Shown piece by piece: positions 33,575-41,001 of a stretch of 64,000 nucleotides of DNA. The stretch comes from an uncultured Verrucomicrobiota bacterium (GTDB taxonomy: Bacteria; Verrucomicrobiota; Verrucomicrobiia; Chthoniobacterales; JACTMZ01), in the NCBI GenBank assembly GCA_903953565.1, contig CAJBKE010000002.1, positions 39,862 to 103,861 of the forward strand. The letters are read 5' to 3'. The notes under the pieces are model-generated. The model was not told the origin of the DNA. It worked only from the letters and a program-made list of their open reading frames with translations, and did no database searches. The first letter of the stretch is position 1. Each line of letters starts with the position of its first letter. Position numbers and translations under genes: made by a program.

Positions 33575-34559
33575 AAGTAGTCGGATTCGCGGCGCGTTGG
33601 AAGATGGAGGGTTCGCGGATGCCGGCGGCGAGGGCGGTGAGGTGGGGAGCAAAGGGGGCGGGGAGGTTGGCGGCGGCGGTGGTGATTTCGTCGCAGAGGC
33701 TATGGAGGTGCCCTTGCGTGGCAGCGACGGCACCCGAGTCGAAAAGGCGTCCGAGCCAGAGATCGAGCTGCGCGTCGTCCGTGCGTGCGGCGGGATCGCG
33801 GAGAAAGGCAAGCAAGGCGGCGCTGTCCTCCGGGCGCAGGGCCAAATGGAAGAGCATAATGGAGTTGGCCTTGCCCTCGCGCAGATCGAGTCCCGCGCGG
33901 GCGCGTCCTTTCAAGCCGAGGGCATCGGCCAAGTCGTCTTGCACTTGGTAGGCGGCACCGAGACGGGCAAACGCGTTGCCGATTGTTGCGGCGAGGTCTT
34001 CCGGCAACCGAGCCAGAATGGCGGCTGATTTTGCACTGAGAGCGAAGAGTGCGCCGGTTTTGGCTTCGGCCATTTTTTCGTAATCCGTGAGCGTTGGCGT
34101 CGCGGTGTGGAAATCGATTTCGGCGGATTGTCCGGCCGTGGCTTCGCGCAGGGTGGCGGCGAAAAGCGGACTGATGCCGCGGAGGCGAGCGGCAAGTGCA
34201 GTGGATTGCGCGATGAGGAACGTGCCGAGGTTGATCGCTTGGCTGCGTCCGAAGGTGCGCCAGATGCTGGCACGGCCGCGGCGCATTTCGTCATTGTCCT
34301 GCACGTCGTCGAGGACGAGTGAGGCGTTGTGGAGCAATTCGACCGCGGCGGCCAAGGCGATGCCTTCTTCCGGCGGGACGTGGAGGCTTTCGGACAGCGC
34401 GAGGCAGAGGCGGGCGCGGACGCGTTTGCCCGGACGTTCGAGAAGATAAGACGCGGCTTGGCCGAGTCGTCCGGGAGTGCGGGTTGCGTCGGAGAGTAGT
34501 TGTTCGACCAGTGCGAGGTTGTCGGCTCGCGGGGCAGGGGTGCGGCGGGGGGAAGGCAT
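33558..34559 (-). CDS. crtE: Geranylgeranyl diphosphate synthase (polyprenyl synthetase)
   Basis: A 333-residue trans-prenyltransferase that supplies GGPP for carotenoids. The first aspartate-rich motif is SLVLDDVQDNDEMRRG (DDxxD), and the second is YQVQDDLADALGLKG. The segment PGKRVRARLCLALSE has the expected substrate-binding basic residues. Small residues before the first motif would allow a C20 product, but chain length is not proven. The last residues TTCSGGL and the TGA stop are encoded by a REP-like unit. ATG 34559 has a GAGGGATGAAGGAGG stretch upstream on the plus strand, which does not act as its ribosome-binding site; no strong one is seen. Confidence 0.9.
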   Translation of the reverse strand: MPSPRRTPAPRADNLALVEQLLSDATRTPGRLGQAASYLLERPGKRVRARLCLALSESLHVPPEEGIALAAAVELLHNASLVLDDVQDNDEMRRGRASIWRTFGRSQAINLGTFLIAQSTALAARLRGISPLFAATLREATAGQSAEIDFHTATPTLTDYEKMAEAKTGALFALSAKSAAILARLPEDLAATIGNAFARLGAAYQVQDDLADALGLKGRARAGLDLREGKANSIMLFHLALRPEDSAALLAFLRDPAARTDDAQLDLWLGRLFDSGAVAATQGHLHSLCDEITTAAANLPAPFAPHLTALAAGIREPSIFQRAANPTTCSGGL

Positions 34560-34601
34560 GGGGAGAGGGATGAAGGAGGAAACTTGAAACCTGAGGGGAA
34601 G

Positions 34602-34637
34602 AAAAAAAGCGGCCGGGGCTGCGAGAGCCCCGGCCGC
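34602..34637 (-). terminator. Intrinsic terminator between rhodopsin gene and crtE
   Basis: On the minus strand a perfect 12-base-pair stem, GCGGCCGGGGCT-CTCGC-AGCCCCGGCCGC, is followed directly by TTTTTTTC. It lies 21 bases after the rhodopsin stop. It should end most transcripts after the opsin gene, with limited read-through into crtE. Confidence 0.9.
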
Positions 34638-34658
34638 GATGAGTTTAAGCGCTAGCTT

Positions 34659-35441
34659 TTAGTGTATCGAGGCCGAGGCATACGACGGATCTTCGTCGAC
34701 CGACTTGGCGCGGGCGATGAAGTAGACGTAGAGGCCGAGGCCGCACTTGGCCACGATGTCGGCGATGCTGTAGCCGACTTGGAGGCCGACGTTGATCGAG
34801 CCGGGCGCGCCGAAGCCTAGCATCGGGAGCATGAAGGCGATCGGGTAGAAGGCCCAGCTCACGAGGATGAGGGTGCGGGCACCGCTGATCAGACCGCGGG
34901 CTGCAGCCGGCTGACGATCGAGGGACTTGGAGAGTTCCACCCACAGCACATAGAGGATGTAGAGGAACGGAACCATGCTCAGAGCCCACCAGAGCCAGCG
35001 GGTTCCTGCGTCGGCGGAAATTTCGCCGGGGTAGCCGAGGCCGATCATCAAGAGGGCCGCGATGACCAAGCGGGTGAGCAGCGAGCGAGTCGTGCTTTTC
35101 GGCAAGGCGAGGACGGCAACGAGTTCCACGAGAAGAAGCGGAACTGTGAGAAGCCAGTCGACGTAGCGATAGGCGTCATTGAACGGCTCGCCCGAAGCCA
35201 CGTAGCCCATGTCGCCCAGCTCGAACGCACCAGTCCAGCTCATGAAGATGCGGAAGTAGTGGTAGCAGGCGATGAGGGTGACGAGGCCCGAAACGATAAG
35301 GGCCGGACGGTATTTGGGGAGCACCGAACCGCGTGACAAAAAGAAGAACACGGTTGATGCGCCCATGGCGGCGATGGTCAAACTCAGCATGTTGTAAACC
35401 AGGCTGTATTGACCCGAACTGAGGATCTGAAGGGATTCCAT
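34659..35441 (-). CDS. Type-1 (microbial) rhodopsin, predicted green-absorbing proton pump
   Basis: A 260-residue seven-helix retinal protein. Helix C reads YRYVDWLLTVPLLLVEL. By alignment to proteorhodopsin, D95 is the proton acceptor, T99 the middle motif residue and E106 the donor, so the motif is DTE as in outward proton pumps. L103 matches proteorhodopsin position 105, where leucine gives green absorption. H61 in ACYHYFRIF matches the helix-B histidine that pairs with the acceptor. K232 in YSIADIVAKCGLGL is the retinal Schiff-base lysine. Whether it binds an antenna carotenoid depends on the helix-E residue facing the ring, which I cannot align with confidence. It heads the carotenoid/retinal operon. 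Confidence 0.93.
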   Translation of the reverse strand: MESLQILSSGQYSLVYNMLSLTIAAMGASTVFFFLSRGSVLPKYRPALIVSGLVTLIACYHYFRIFMSWTGAFELGDMGYVASGEPFNDAYRYVDWLLTVPLLLVELVAVLALPKSTTRSLLTRLVIAALLMIGLGYPGEISADAGTRWLWWALSMVPFLYILYVLWVELSKSLDRQPAAARGLISGARTLILVSWAFYPIAFMLPMLGFGAPGSINVGLQVGYSIADIVAKCGLGLYVYFIARAKSVDEDPSYASASIH

Positions 35442-35519
35442 ATCAGTGGCCAGTTTGGTGGGGTGTCCTCAATAGAGCAACAGTTTTTGTTTGAAAAAAT
35501 CGGGGGTCGGTGGCGCCAT

Positions 35520-35729
35520 GTGGTTGTGAATGATTTCGATGAACGCGGGCATTCCCGGCTGATCGGCAATGTGCTCATCGTCCTCGGGCTTTGCGCCTTC
35601 GGGGTCGCCTTGGCGGGATTGTTGCCGGACGAGATTTTCGCCCTCCGGCCGCATTACTTCGGCGACGGCGGGGCGGCGGCGATCGGGGTGGTCTTTTTGC
35701 TCAGCGGGCTCTGGCTGCGGAGGGCATAG
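35520..35729 (+). CDS. Possible small two-helix membrane protein
   Basis: A frame of about 69 residues from GTG 35520 encodes two hydrophobic stretches, LIGNVLIVLGLCAFGVALAG and GAAAIGVVFLLSGLWL, with a charged tail LRRA. The start is uncertain: there is no ATG in frame nearby and no clear ribosome-binding site. It lies divergent to the rhodopsin gene and ends 6 bases before the convergent TrkA-N gene. The paired helices make coding likely, but no family is recognised. Confidence 0.35.
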   Translation: MVVNDFDERGHSRLIGNVLIVLGLCAFGVALAGLLPDEIFALRPHYFGDGGAAAIGVVFLLSGLWLRRA

Positions 35730-35735
35730 CCCCAG

Positions 35736-37061
35736 TCAGGCGCAGGAGCAGCGCAGGGGGTGGGGTGGCCAGATTTCAATGGTCGCGCCGGATTCGTCGA
35801 TGGCAGTGTCGCCCGCGGGCGTGGTGATGACGGCGAATGGGGTTTTGTCGTCGAGCGAGGCGGCGACAAACGAGGCGGTGAGGCCGTTGACGTCGACCAC
35901 GGCGCCAATGCGGAAGAGGGAGCGTGTTTCCTCGATGGCATCGTCGCTGCCGGAGCGCATAACGACGCGCAGTTGCGGGTTAGCGGCGAGGGCCGCGACG
36001 GCAACGGCGATGTTGTCGCGTTCCTCGCTGCCGGCCGCAACGAGGGCGATGGCTTTCTCTGCGCCGGCGGCGGCCAGACCGGCTTTCGAGGCGCCATCGC
36101 CGATGAGCACGGGAATGCCGGAACTGCGGGCGATGGCTAGCGAGCGGGCAGAGGCGTTTTGCTCCATGCCGACTACGGCGATGCCGAGGGACTGCAATTC
36201 TTGGGCGAGGCGCAGACCGACCTGGCCCATGCCGACAACGATGACGTGGCCGAAGCGCGGGGTGACGCGGCGTCCGAAGATCGCGGCGTGGCGTCCGGAC
36301 AGGAGATAGTTGACGATGCCCGCGGCGAAGAGTGCGGTGAATCCCATGACAAAGAGCGCGGCGGTCGTGGCCCAGAGGAGCAGCCATGGTTCGTCCGGCA
36401 GGACCGGCGCGGAAATCGTCGCGGTGGTGCGGGTGGCGTCATAAAGCGCGCGCACGAAATTCGCGTGGCCCAGCCCGACGAGGGTGTCGGCCAGGATGAT
36501 GGCGAGCAACCCGGCCGCGCCACCCAGCAGCACGCGCGTGCCTGAATCGTAGGGGCGGAATTGTCCGGCCAGACGACCGAGCAGGCCGCGCGTTTTGAGC
36601 GATTCGGGTGTGCGGTAGGGTTCGATGTGGGCGCCTTCCTCACCGCGTTGTGTCACGGTCACCCACTCGGGAACTTCCGGCGTCGAGGCGCGGCGGACGG
36701 CATTCGCTTCCGGATGAATAGCGCCGGCCACCATGGCCGGAACGGAAATCGCGGCGGGCGAGAGCACTACGCAACCGGGCACGGCGCTGCGCAATTGCGC
36801 GCGGGCGGTGCGGTCAAACATGGCGACGAAGAGGCGCACGTCCGGGCGGATGTGATGGACCATGAGTCCGTAGCGCAGGGCCTTGATGTCGTCGTGCAGC
36901 ATAACAGCCACGCCGTCGATTTCGCGGCCAAGTTCGTCACGCACTTCGGCATCGGAAGGCTCGTGCAAGTGCACAACGGAAATACCCGAGGTGGCGAGAA
37001 GCGAGCACACGCGCCGCCCCACATCCGTCCGTCCGATGACGACAATGCGACGCGTTTTCAT
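35736..37061 (-). CDS. TrkA-N (RCK-like) NAD-binding protein with central membrane hairpin
   Basis: A protein of about 441 residues with two Rossmann domains. The first starts RRIVVIGRTDVGRRVCSLLA, the second GHVIVVGMGQVGLRLAQELQ with the classical GxGxxG motif. Between them, two hydrophobic helices occur at about residues 179-199 and 230-260. There is no T-x-G-Y-G potassium filter between the helices, so it is not an ordinary channel. A regulatory role in ion transport or redox sensing is possible. ATG 37061 places the first Rossmann strand at the N-terminus; an upstream ATG at 37088 adds 9 residues. Confidence 0.65.
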   Translation of the reverse strand: MKTRRIVVIGRTDVGRRVCSLLATSGISVVHLHEPSDAEVRDELGREIDGVAVMLHDDIKALRYGLMVHHIRPDVRLFVAMFDRTARAQLRSAVPGCVVLSPAAISVPAMVAGAIHPEANAVRRASTPEVPEWVTVTQRGEEGAHIEPYRTPESLKTRGLLGRLAGQFRPYDSGTRVLLGGAAGLLAIILADTLVGLGHANFVRALYDATRTTATISAPVLPDEPWLLLWATTAALFVMGFTALFAAGIVNYLLSGRHAAIFGRRVTPRFGHVIVVGMGQVGLRLAQELQSLGIAVVGMEQNASARSLAIARSSGIPVLIGDGASKAGLAAAGAEKAIALVAAGSEERDNIAVAVAALAANPQLRVVMRSGSDDAIEETRSLFRIGAVVDVNGLTASFVAASLDDKTPFAVITTPAGDTAIDESGATIEIWPPHPLRCSCA

Positions 37062-37197
37062 CCGGCAGGCAGCGGCGCTGGCTGGCATCTGCGAGCGAGC
37101 AGCTTGGCGCGATTGCCCCCGCGGATGGACCCGGGGAGAAAGGTCATGGCCAAGCTCTATCCCAGCCCTCGAGGAGGGAACAAGGATTCTCGTGCCT

Positions 37198-37770
37198 TTA
37201 TTTGCTGCCGGGCTTGATTGCCGGGGTGGAAGCGAGGTCGGGCGGGAGGGCGTCGGGCGGGAAGGTTTCGGGATTCAATTCGACGAGCCCGTGGAAGGGG
37301 AAGTCCATGGCGGGGAGTTGTCCGCCGGAGCGGTTGACGAGGCAGGCGGCGGCGGCGACGACTCCGCCGTGCTTTTTGACGATGTCGACGGTTTCCATGA
37401 GGCGGCCGCCGCGGGTGACGACGTCCTCGATGACGATGAATTTCTCGCCGGGCTTGATCTGGAAGCCGCGGCGCATGACGAGGGCGCCGTTGTCGTCTTT
37501 CTCGGCGAAGATGTGGGGTTTGCCGAGTTGGCGTGCGACCTCTTGACCGACAATGATGCCGCCGAGGGCGGGGGAGATGACGGTGTCGCAGTCGATGGCG
37601 CGGAGTTGCTCGGCGAGGGCGGTGCAGACCTGCTCGGCGACCTTGGTGTCGCGCAGCAGGAGGGCGCATTGGAAAAATTCCCGGCTGTGCAGGCCGGAGC
37701 GGAGAACAAAATGGCCGTGGAGGAGGGCGCCGGTCTGGCGGAAGAGATCGATGAGGTTGATTTGGGTCAT
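37198..37770 (-). CDS. pyrE: Orotate phosphoribosyltransferase
   Basis: A 190-residue enzyme of pyrimidine synthesis that adds ribose-phosphate from PRPP to orotate, giving OMP. The PRPP-binding motif is FIVIEDVVTRGGRLMETV near residues 111-128. The segment GHFVLRSGLHSREFFQCALL and the flexible-loop region IFAEKDDNGALVMRRGF are typical of PyrE. ATG 37770 (MTQINLIDLFRQTGAL) is chosen; upstream in-frame codons are encoded by a REP element. It is downstream of parA on the same strand. Confidence 0.92.
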   Translation of the reverse strand: MTQINLIDLFRQTGALLHGHFVLRSGLHSREFFQCALLLRDTKVAEQVCTALAEQLRAIDCDTVISPALGGIIVGQEVARQLGKPHIFAEKDDNGALVMRRGFQIKPGEKFIVIEDVVTRGGRLMETVDIVKKHGGVVAAAACLVNRSGGQLPAMDFPFHGLVELNPETFPPDALPPDLASTPAIKPGSK

Positions 37771-37777
37771 GAGAAGA

Positions 37778-37839
37778 GTGGAAGCGGCGTCCCCACCGCT
37801 TGCCGTTTTGGGGTTAAGCGGCGGGGACGCCGCTGCTAC
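37778..37839. repeat. REPIN-like inverted pair, AAGCGGCGTCCCC subfamily
   Basis: The left unit is GTGG + AAGCGG-CGTCCCCA-CCGCTT. The inverted right unit is, on the minus strand, GTAG + CAGCGGCG-TCCC-CGCCGCTT. It fills the 70-base gap between the parA stop and the pyrE start almost exactly. Confidence 0.75.
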
Positions 37840-37840
37840 T

Positions 37841-38632
37841 TTAAGCATTCACAAACGAAAGATTCGCTTCGTGTCGTTGGAGGAATTCCTTGGCCAGTTT
37901 GCCGTAGGCGTCGGCGCCGGGGCCGCGGGGGTCGTGTTCGAAAATGGTGCGGCCGAAGCTCGGCGCTTCGCTCAGGCGGACGGTGCGGGGAATGACGGTG
38001 TCATAGAGGACCTCCTGGAAATGGGCGCGCACGTCTTTGACCACGGCTTCGGCAAGGTTGGTGCGGCGGTCGAACATGGTCATGAGGAGACCGGACAAGG
38101 TGAGGCCGGGGTTGGTGCCGGATTCGCGGATTTGGCCCATGACAAACATGAGTTTGCCGAGGCCCTCGAGGGCGTAGTATTCGCACTGCACAGGGACGAG
38201 GAGCTGGTCGGCGGCGGCGAGGGCGTTGGTCATGAGGATGCCGAGCGAGGGCGGGCAGTCGAGGATGGCGAAGTCGAAGGCGTTCCCGTCGCGCAGGGGT
38301 TGCAGGGCGCGGCGGAGTTGTTGGAGGTGGTCGTCCATGCGGGCCACTTCGATTTCGAGTCCGGCAAGGTCGATGTTCGCGGCAATGAGGGAGAGGTTTT
38401 CGATGCGGGTCGGCGTGAGGCAGGAACGGACATCGCTCGTGCCGGTCAGAGGACCGTAAAGAGTGGGCGGATTTTCGATCTCGGCGGCCACGGCGCTGGT
38501 GGCGTTGCCTTGCGGGTCGAGGTCGACGAGAAGGACGCGTTGGCCGTGCGCGGCAAGGCCGGCGGCGAGATTGACGGAGGTGGTGGTTTTGCCGACACCG
38601 CCTTTCTGGTTGGCCACCGCGAGGATTTTCAT
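37841..38632 (-). CDS. parA: ParA/Soj-family partitioning ATPase
   Basis: A 263-residue deviant Walker ATPase. The Walker A' motif is AVANQKGGVGKTTTSVNLAA at residues 5-24, with DLDPQGNAT following and Walker B in FDFAILDCPPSLGILMTNAL. Length and sequence match chromosomal Soj/ParA, which segregates origins with ParB. No parB is adjacent: downstream is pyrE and upstream a cell-wall amidase. No parS site was recognised nearby. Confidence 0.93.
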   Translation of the reverse strand: MKILAVANQKGGVGKTTTSVNLAAGLAAHGQRVLLVDLDPQGNATSAVAAEIENPPTLYGPLTGTSDVRSCLTPTRIENLSLIAANIDLAGLEIEVARMDDHLQQLRRALQPLRDGNAFDFAILDCPPSLGILMTNALAAADQLLVPVQCEYYALEGLGKLMFVMGQIRESGTNPGLTLSGLLMTMFDRRTNLAEAVVKDVRAHFQEVLYDTVIPRTVRLSEAPSFGRTIFEHDPRGPGADAYGKLAKEFLQRHEANLSFVNA

Positions 38633-38683
38633 CGGGATTTATTTAACCGCAGAGGGCGCGGAGGACACGGAGAAAGAAGTTTT

Positions 38684-39865
38684 TCAGCGGCCGTAATACG
38701 CGACGAGGCCGTCGACCACGCCGCGGGCGTATTCGCGGTAGATGCTTTCGCGCGGGGTGCCGTTGATGTTGCGGCGGCCGCCGTAGTCTCCGAGTTGGAC
38801 GCGGTCGTTGACCTCCTGGTTGTTCATGACGTAGGGCTCGAGGTAGACGACGGGGCACTCGAAGAGGCGGTTGGCCAGAAGGTTGCGGGCCCAGATGTAG
38901 GGGGAACCACCGACATTGATCGCGGTGTCCGAGCCGTAGGTGTAGGGCGGGAGTCCGGTGGCGCGGGCCATGGATTGGGCGACGGCGCGGGAGACGGAGA
39001 GTTCTTTGTCATAAGAACGGTTGAGCAGCTTGAGCATGAGCTCGTAGCGCTGGTCGTCGTAGGAAAGCTCTCGCGCTGAGTAGCAACCGCTGACCAGCAG
39101 ATGGAGATGGTTGACGTTGGTGAGCGTGGGGCGGACGGGGTTGCCCCAGGATTCGGCGTTGAAGTGGAGGGCGAGGACGAGGTCGGGCTTGAGGTGGCTA
39201 TTCACCTTTTTGGCCCGCGCGCGGATCTCCGCGGTGCGGTAGAAGAGGCGTTCGGTTTCGGACTTCAGGCTGGCGGGGTTGACGGCGCGGCCCTGTTCGC
39301 GGAGGTGGCGGACGGCGACGCCTTTGAGTTTTTCCGGGCGTAGGTTGGTGGTGGGGCGGTCGCTGTCGCGGATGAGGCTGACTTTGGCTCCGCGTTGTTC
39401 GAGTTCTTTTTTGAGCAGGCGGGCCACGTAAAGGACCATGTCGCCTTCGATGACCGGCTTGTTGTCGCCGACCTGCATCCAACGTTCTTCCATGCGGGCC
39501 CATTGTCCGCCGAGATGGCCGGGATCGAGAGCGATGCGGAGTCCACGCAGGCTACGGGTGGAGTTCCAATAGCGCGGGACGGGTTTGACGCTCGCCTGAT
39601 CGCCCGCGAAGTCGAGACGGAAGGGTGTTTGGCCGGGGACGGTCACGACGGTCGCGTGGTCGTCGGCGATAGTGAAGTATTCCTGCCACGCATCGCGCGG
39701 CGCGTAGACCTGCGTGAGCAGGCGGACGAATTCGTCTTTCGTGATGGTCTGTTGGAAGCGGTTGAGGGACGACCAATCTGGTGGTGTGGCCAGCGGGGTG
39801 AGCTTTTGCGCGCTGGCGAAGTGCGCGAGTAGCAGCAGGACAAGGGCGGTGCGGACGAATTGCAT
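38684..39865 (-). CDS. N-acetylmuramoyl-L-alanine amidase (Amidase_3 family), exported
   Basis: A 393-residue protein with signal peptide MQFVRTALVLLLLAHFASAQ. It cleaves peptide stems from peptidoglycan in the periplasm. The zinc site is visible: LRIALDPGHLGGQWARMEER, EGDMVLYVARLLKKELEQRG and LVLALHFNAESWG. The catalytic glutamate is probably in VVYLEPYVMNNQEV. An N-terminal domain of about 115 residues (TPPDWSSLNRFQQTITKDEF) precedes the catalytic part and is not a known cell-wall-binding repeat. It is divergent from ymdB across 44 bases. Confidence 0.85.
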   Translation of the reverse strand: MQFVRTALVLLLLAHFASAQKLTPLATPPDWSSLNRFQQTITKDEFVRLLTQVYAPRDAWQEYFTIADDHATVVTVPGQTPFRLDFAGDQASVKPVPRYWNSTRSLRGLRIALDPGHLGGQWARMEERWMQVGDNKPVIEGDMVLYVARLLKKELEQRGAKVSLIRDSDRPTTNLRPEKLKGVAVRHLREQGRAVNPASLKSETERLFYRTAEIRARAKKVNSHLKPDLVLALHFNAESWGNPVRPTLTNVNHLHLLVSGCYSARELSYDDQRYELMLKLLNRSYDKELSVSRAVAQSMARATGLPPYTYGSDTAINVGGSPYIWARNLLANRLFECPVVYLEPYVMNNQEVNDRVQLGDYGGRRNINGTPRESIYREYARGVVDGLVAYYGR

Positions 39866-39909
39866 GGCGGCGGAAGCGGGGAATCTCTATCTCTTCGGGT
39901 TCGAAATCA

Positions 39910-40698
39910 ATGATCCGGATACTTTTTTTGGGTGATGTGGTCGGGGAGCCGGGGCGCAAGGCGCTGGCCCAGAGGCTGAGGGGGTTGCAGGAGGAACTGG
40001 CCGTGGACTTCACCATTGTTAACGGGGAGAACGCGGCCGGAGGGCGGGGGATCAGTGGAAAGCAGTGCATCGAATTGCTCAAGTCAGGTGCGACGGTCAT
40101 CACGACGGGCGACCACGTGTGGGATCAAAAAGATTTGCCAGCTTACATCGAGACCGAGCCGCGGTTGCTACGGCCGTGCAATTATCCGGCAGGAACACCC
40201 GGGGCCGGATCGGTGGTTTTGGAAACCGCCAAAGGTCCGGTCGGGGTGCTGAATGTGCGGGGGCTGACTTTCATGAACCCGCCGCTGGAAAATCCGTTCC
40301 ACCGCGCTATGGAGGAAGTGGAGGCCATGCGCGCGGCGACCAAGGTGATCTTCGTCGATGTCCATGCCGAAACGACCAGCGAGAAAATTGCCCTCGGGCG
40401 CTATTTGGACGGCAAGGTTTCCGCGGTGGTCGGCACACATACCCATGTGCAGACGGCGGACGAGCAGATTTTCCCCGGCGGGACGGCCTTTCTTTGCGAT
40501 GCCGGGATGTGCGGGGCGGCGGACTCCATTCTGGGGCGGACCAAGGAGTCGATTCTGCGGCGGTTCGTCACCGGCATGCCGACGACCCTACCAGTTGCGA
40601 CGGGAGTCGTGAGGATGTGTGGGGTCCTCATTGAGTTGGATGAGGTCACGGGGCGGGCCTTGGGGATCCGCCGACTGCAGGAAGACGTGGTTCTGTGA
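39910..40698 (+). CDS. ymdB: YmdB-family metallophosphoesterase
   Basis: A 262-residue cytoplasmic di-metal phosphodiesterase related to Bacillus YmdB, which hydrolyses 2',3'-cyclic nucleotides. Metal ligands are in ILFLGDVVGEPG, FTIVNGENAAGG, ITTGDHVWDQ, IFVDVHAETTSEK and VVGTHTHVQTAD. Length and motifs match the family. It is the last gene before the tuf operon, and a strong promoter-like sequence starts 10 bases after its stop. Confidence 0.92.
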   Translation: MIRILFLGDVVGEPGRKALAQRLRGLQEELAVDFTIVNGENAAGGRGISGKQCIELLKSGATVITTGDHVWDQKDLPAYIETEPRLLRPCNYPAGTPGAGSVVLETAKGPVGVLNVRGLTFMNPPLENPFHRAMEEVEAMRAATKVIFVDVHAETTSEKIALGRYLDGKVSAVVGTHTHVQTADEQIFPGGTAFLCDAGMCGAADSILGRTKESILRRFVTGMPTTLPVATGVVRMCGVLIELDEVTGRALGIRRLQEDVVL

Positions 40699-40707
40699 AA
40701 AACTTTT

Positions 40708-40736
40708 TTGACACGGAGCGCCTTCAGAGGCATAAA
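40708..40736 (+). promoter_or_regulatory. Candidate sigma-70 promoter of the tRNA-Thr/tuf/rpoBC superoperon
   Basis: TTGACA (perfect -35), a 17-base spacer and CATAAA (4 of 6 to TATAAT) precede a GC-rich leader of about 130 bases before tRNA-Thr. A weaker second candidate, TTGACG-17-CATCAA, lies at 40823-40851. The stretch 40737-40874 holds no gene that I can see. Confidence 0.6.
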
Positions 40737-40874
40737 GGCCGGACGCTGCGAAAAAGTCGCGCAGTCCGCAGGCCGTAAATCCGCGAATGCGCGGGAGACG
40801 GCCCCGGGCTGTTTCGCCTTTTTTGACGCCGCGACATTACCGAAACATCAACCCAAAAACACTTTGCGGAGTTT

Positions 40875-40950
<76 letters not shown>

Positions 40951-41001
40951 GCCGCGCGCGACGCAAAATTCGCAACATCCAAACCAAACACATCAAGCAC
41001 T

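Noticed and set aside
35472..35510. Promoter for the rhodopsin gene on the minus strand
   Set aside because: Only weak boxes (TTCAAA with TATTGA at poor spacing) were seen; not strong enough to report.
37841..39865. Replication origin or plasmid partition region near parA
   Set aside because: No parB, dnaA, dnaN, DnaA boxes or parS-like 16-mers were recognised.
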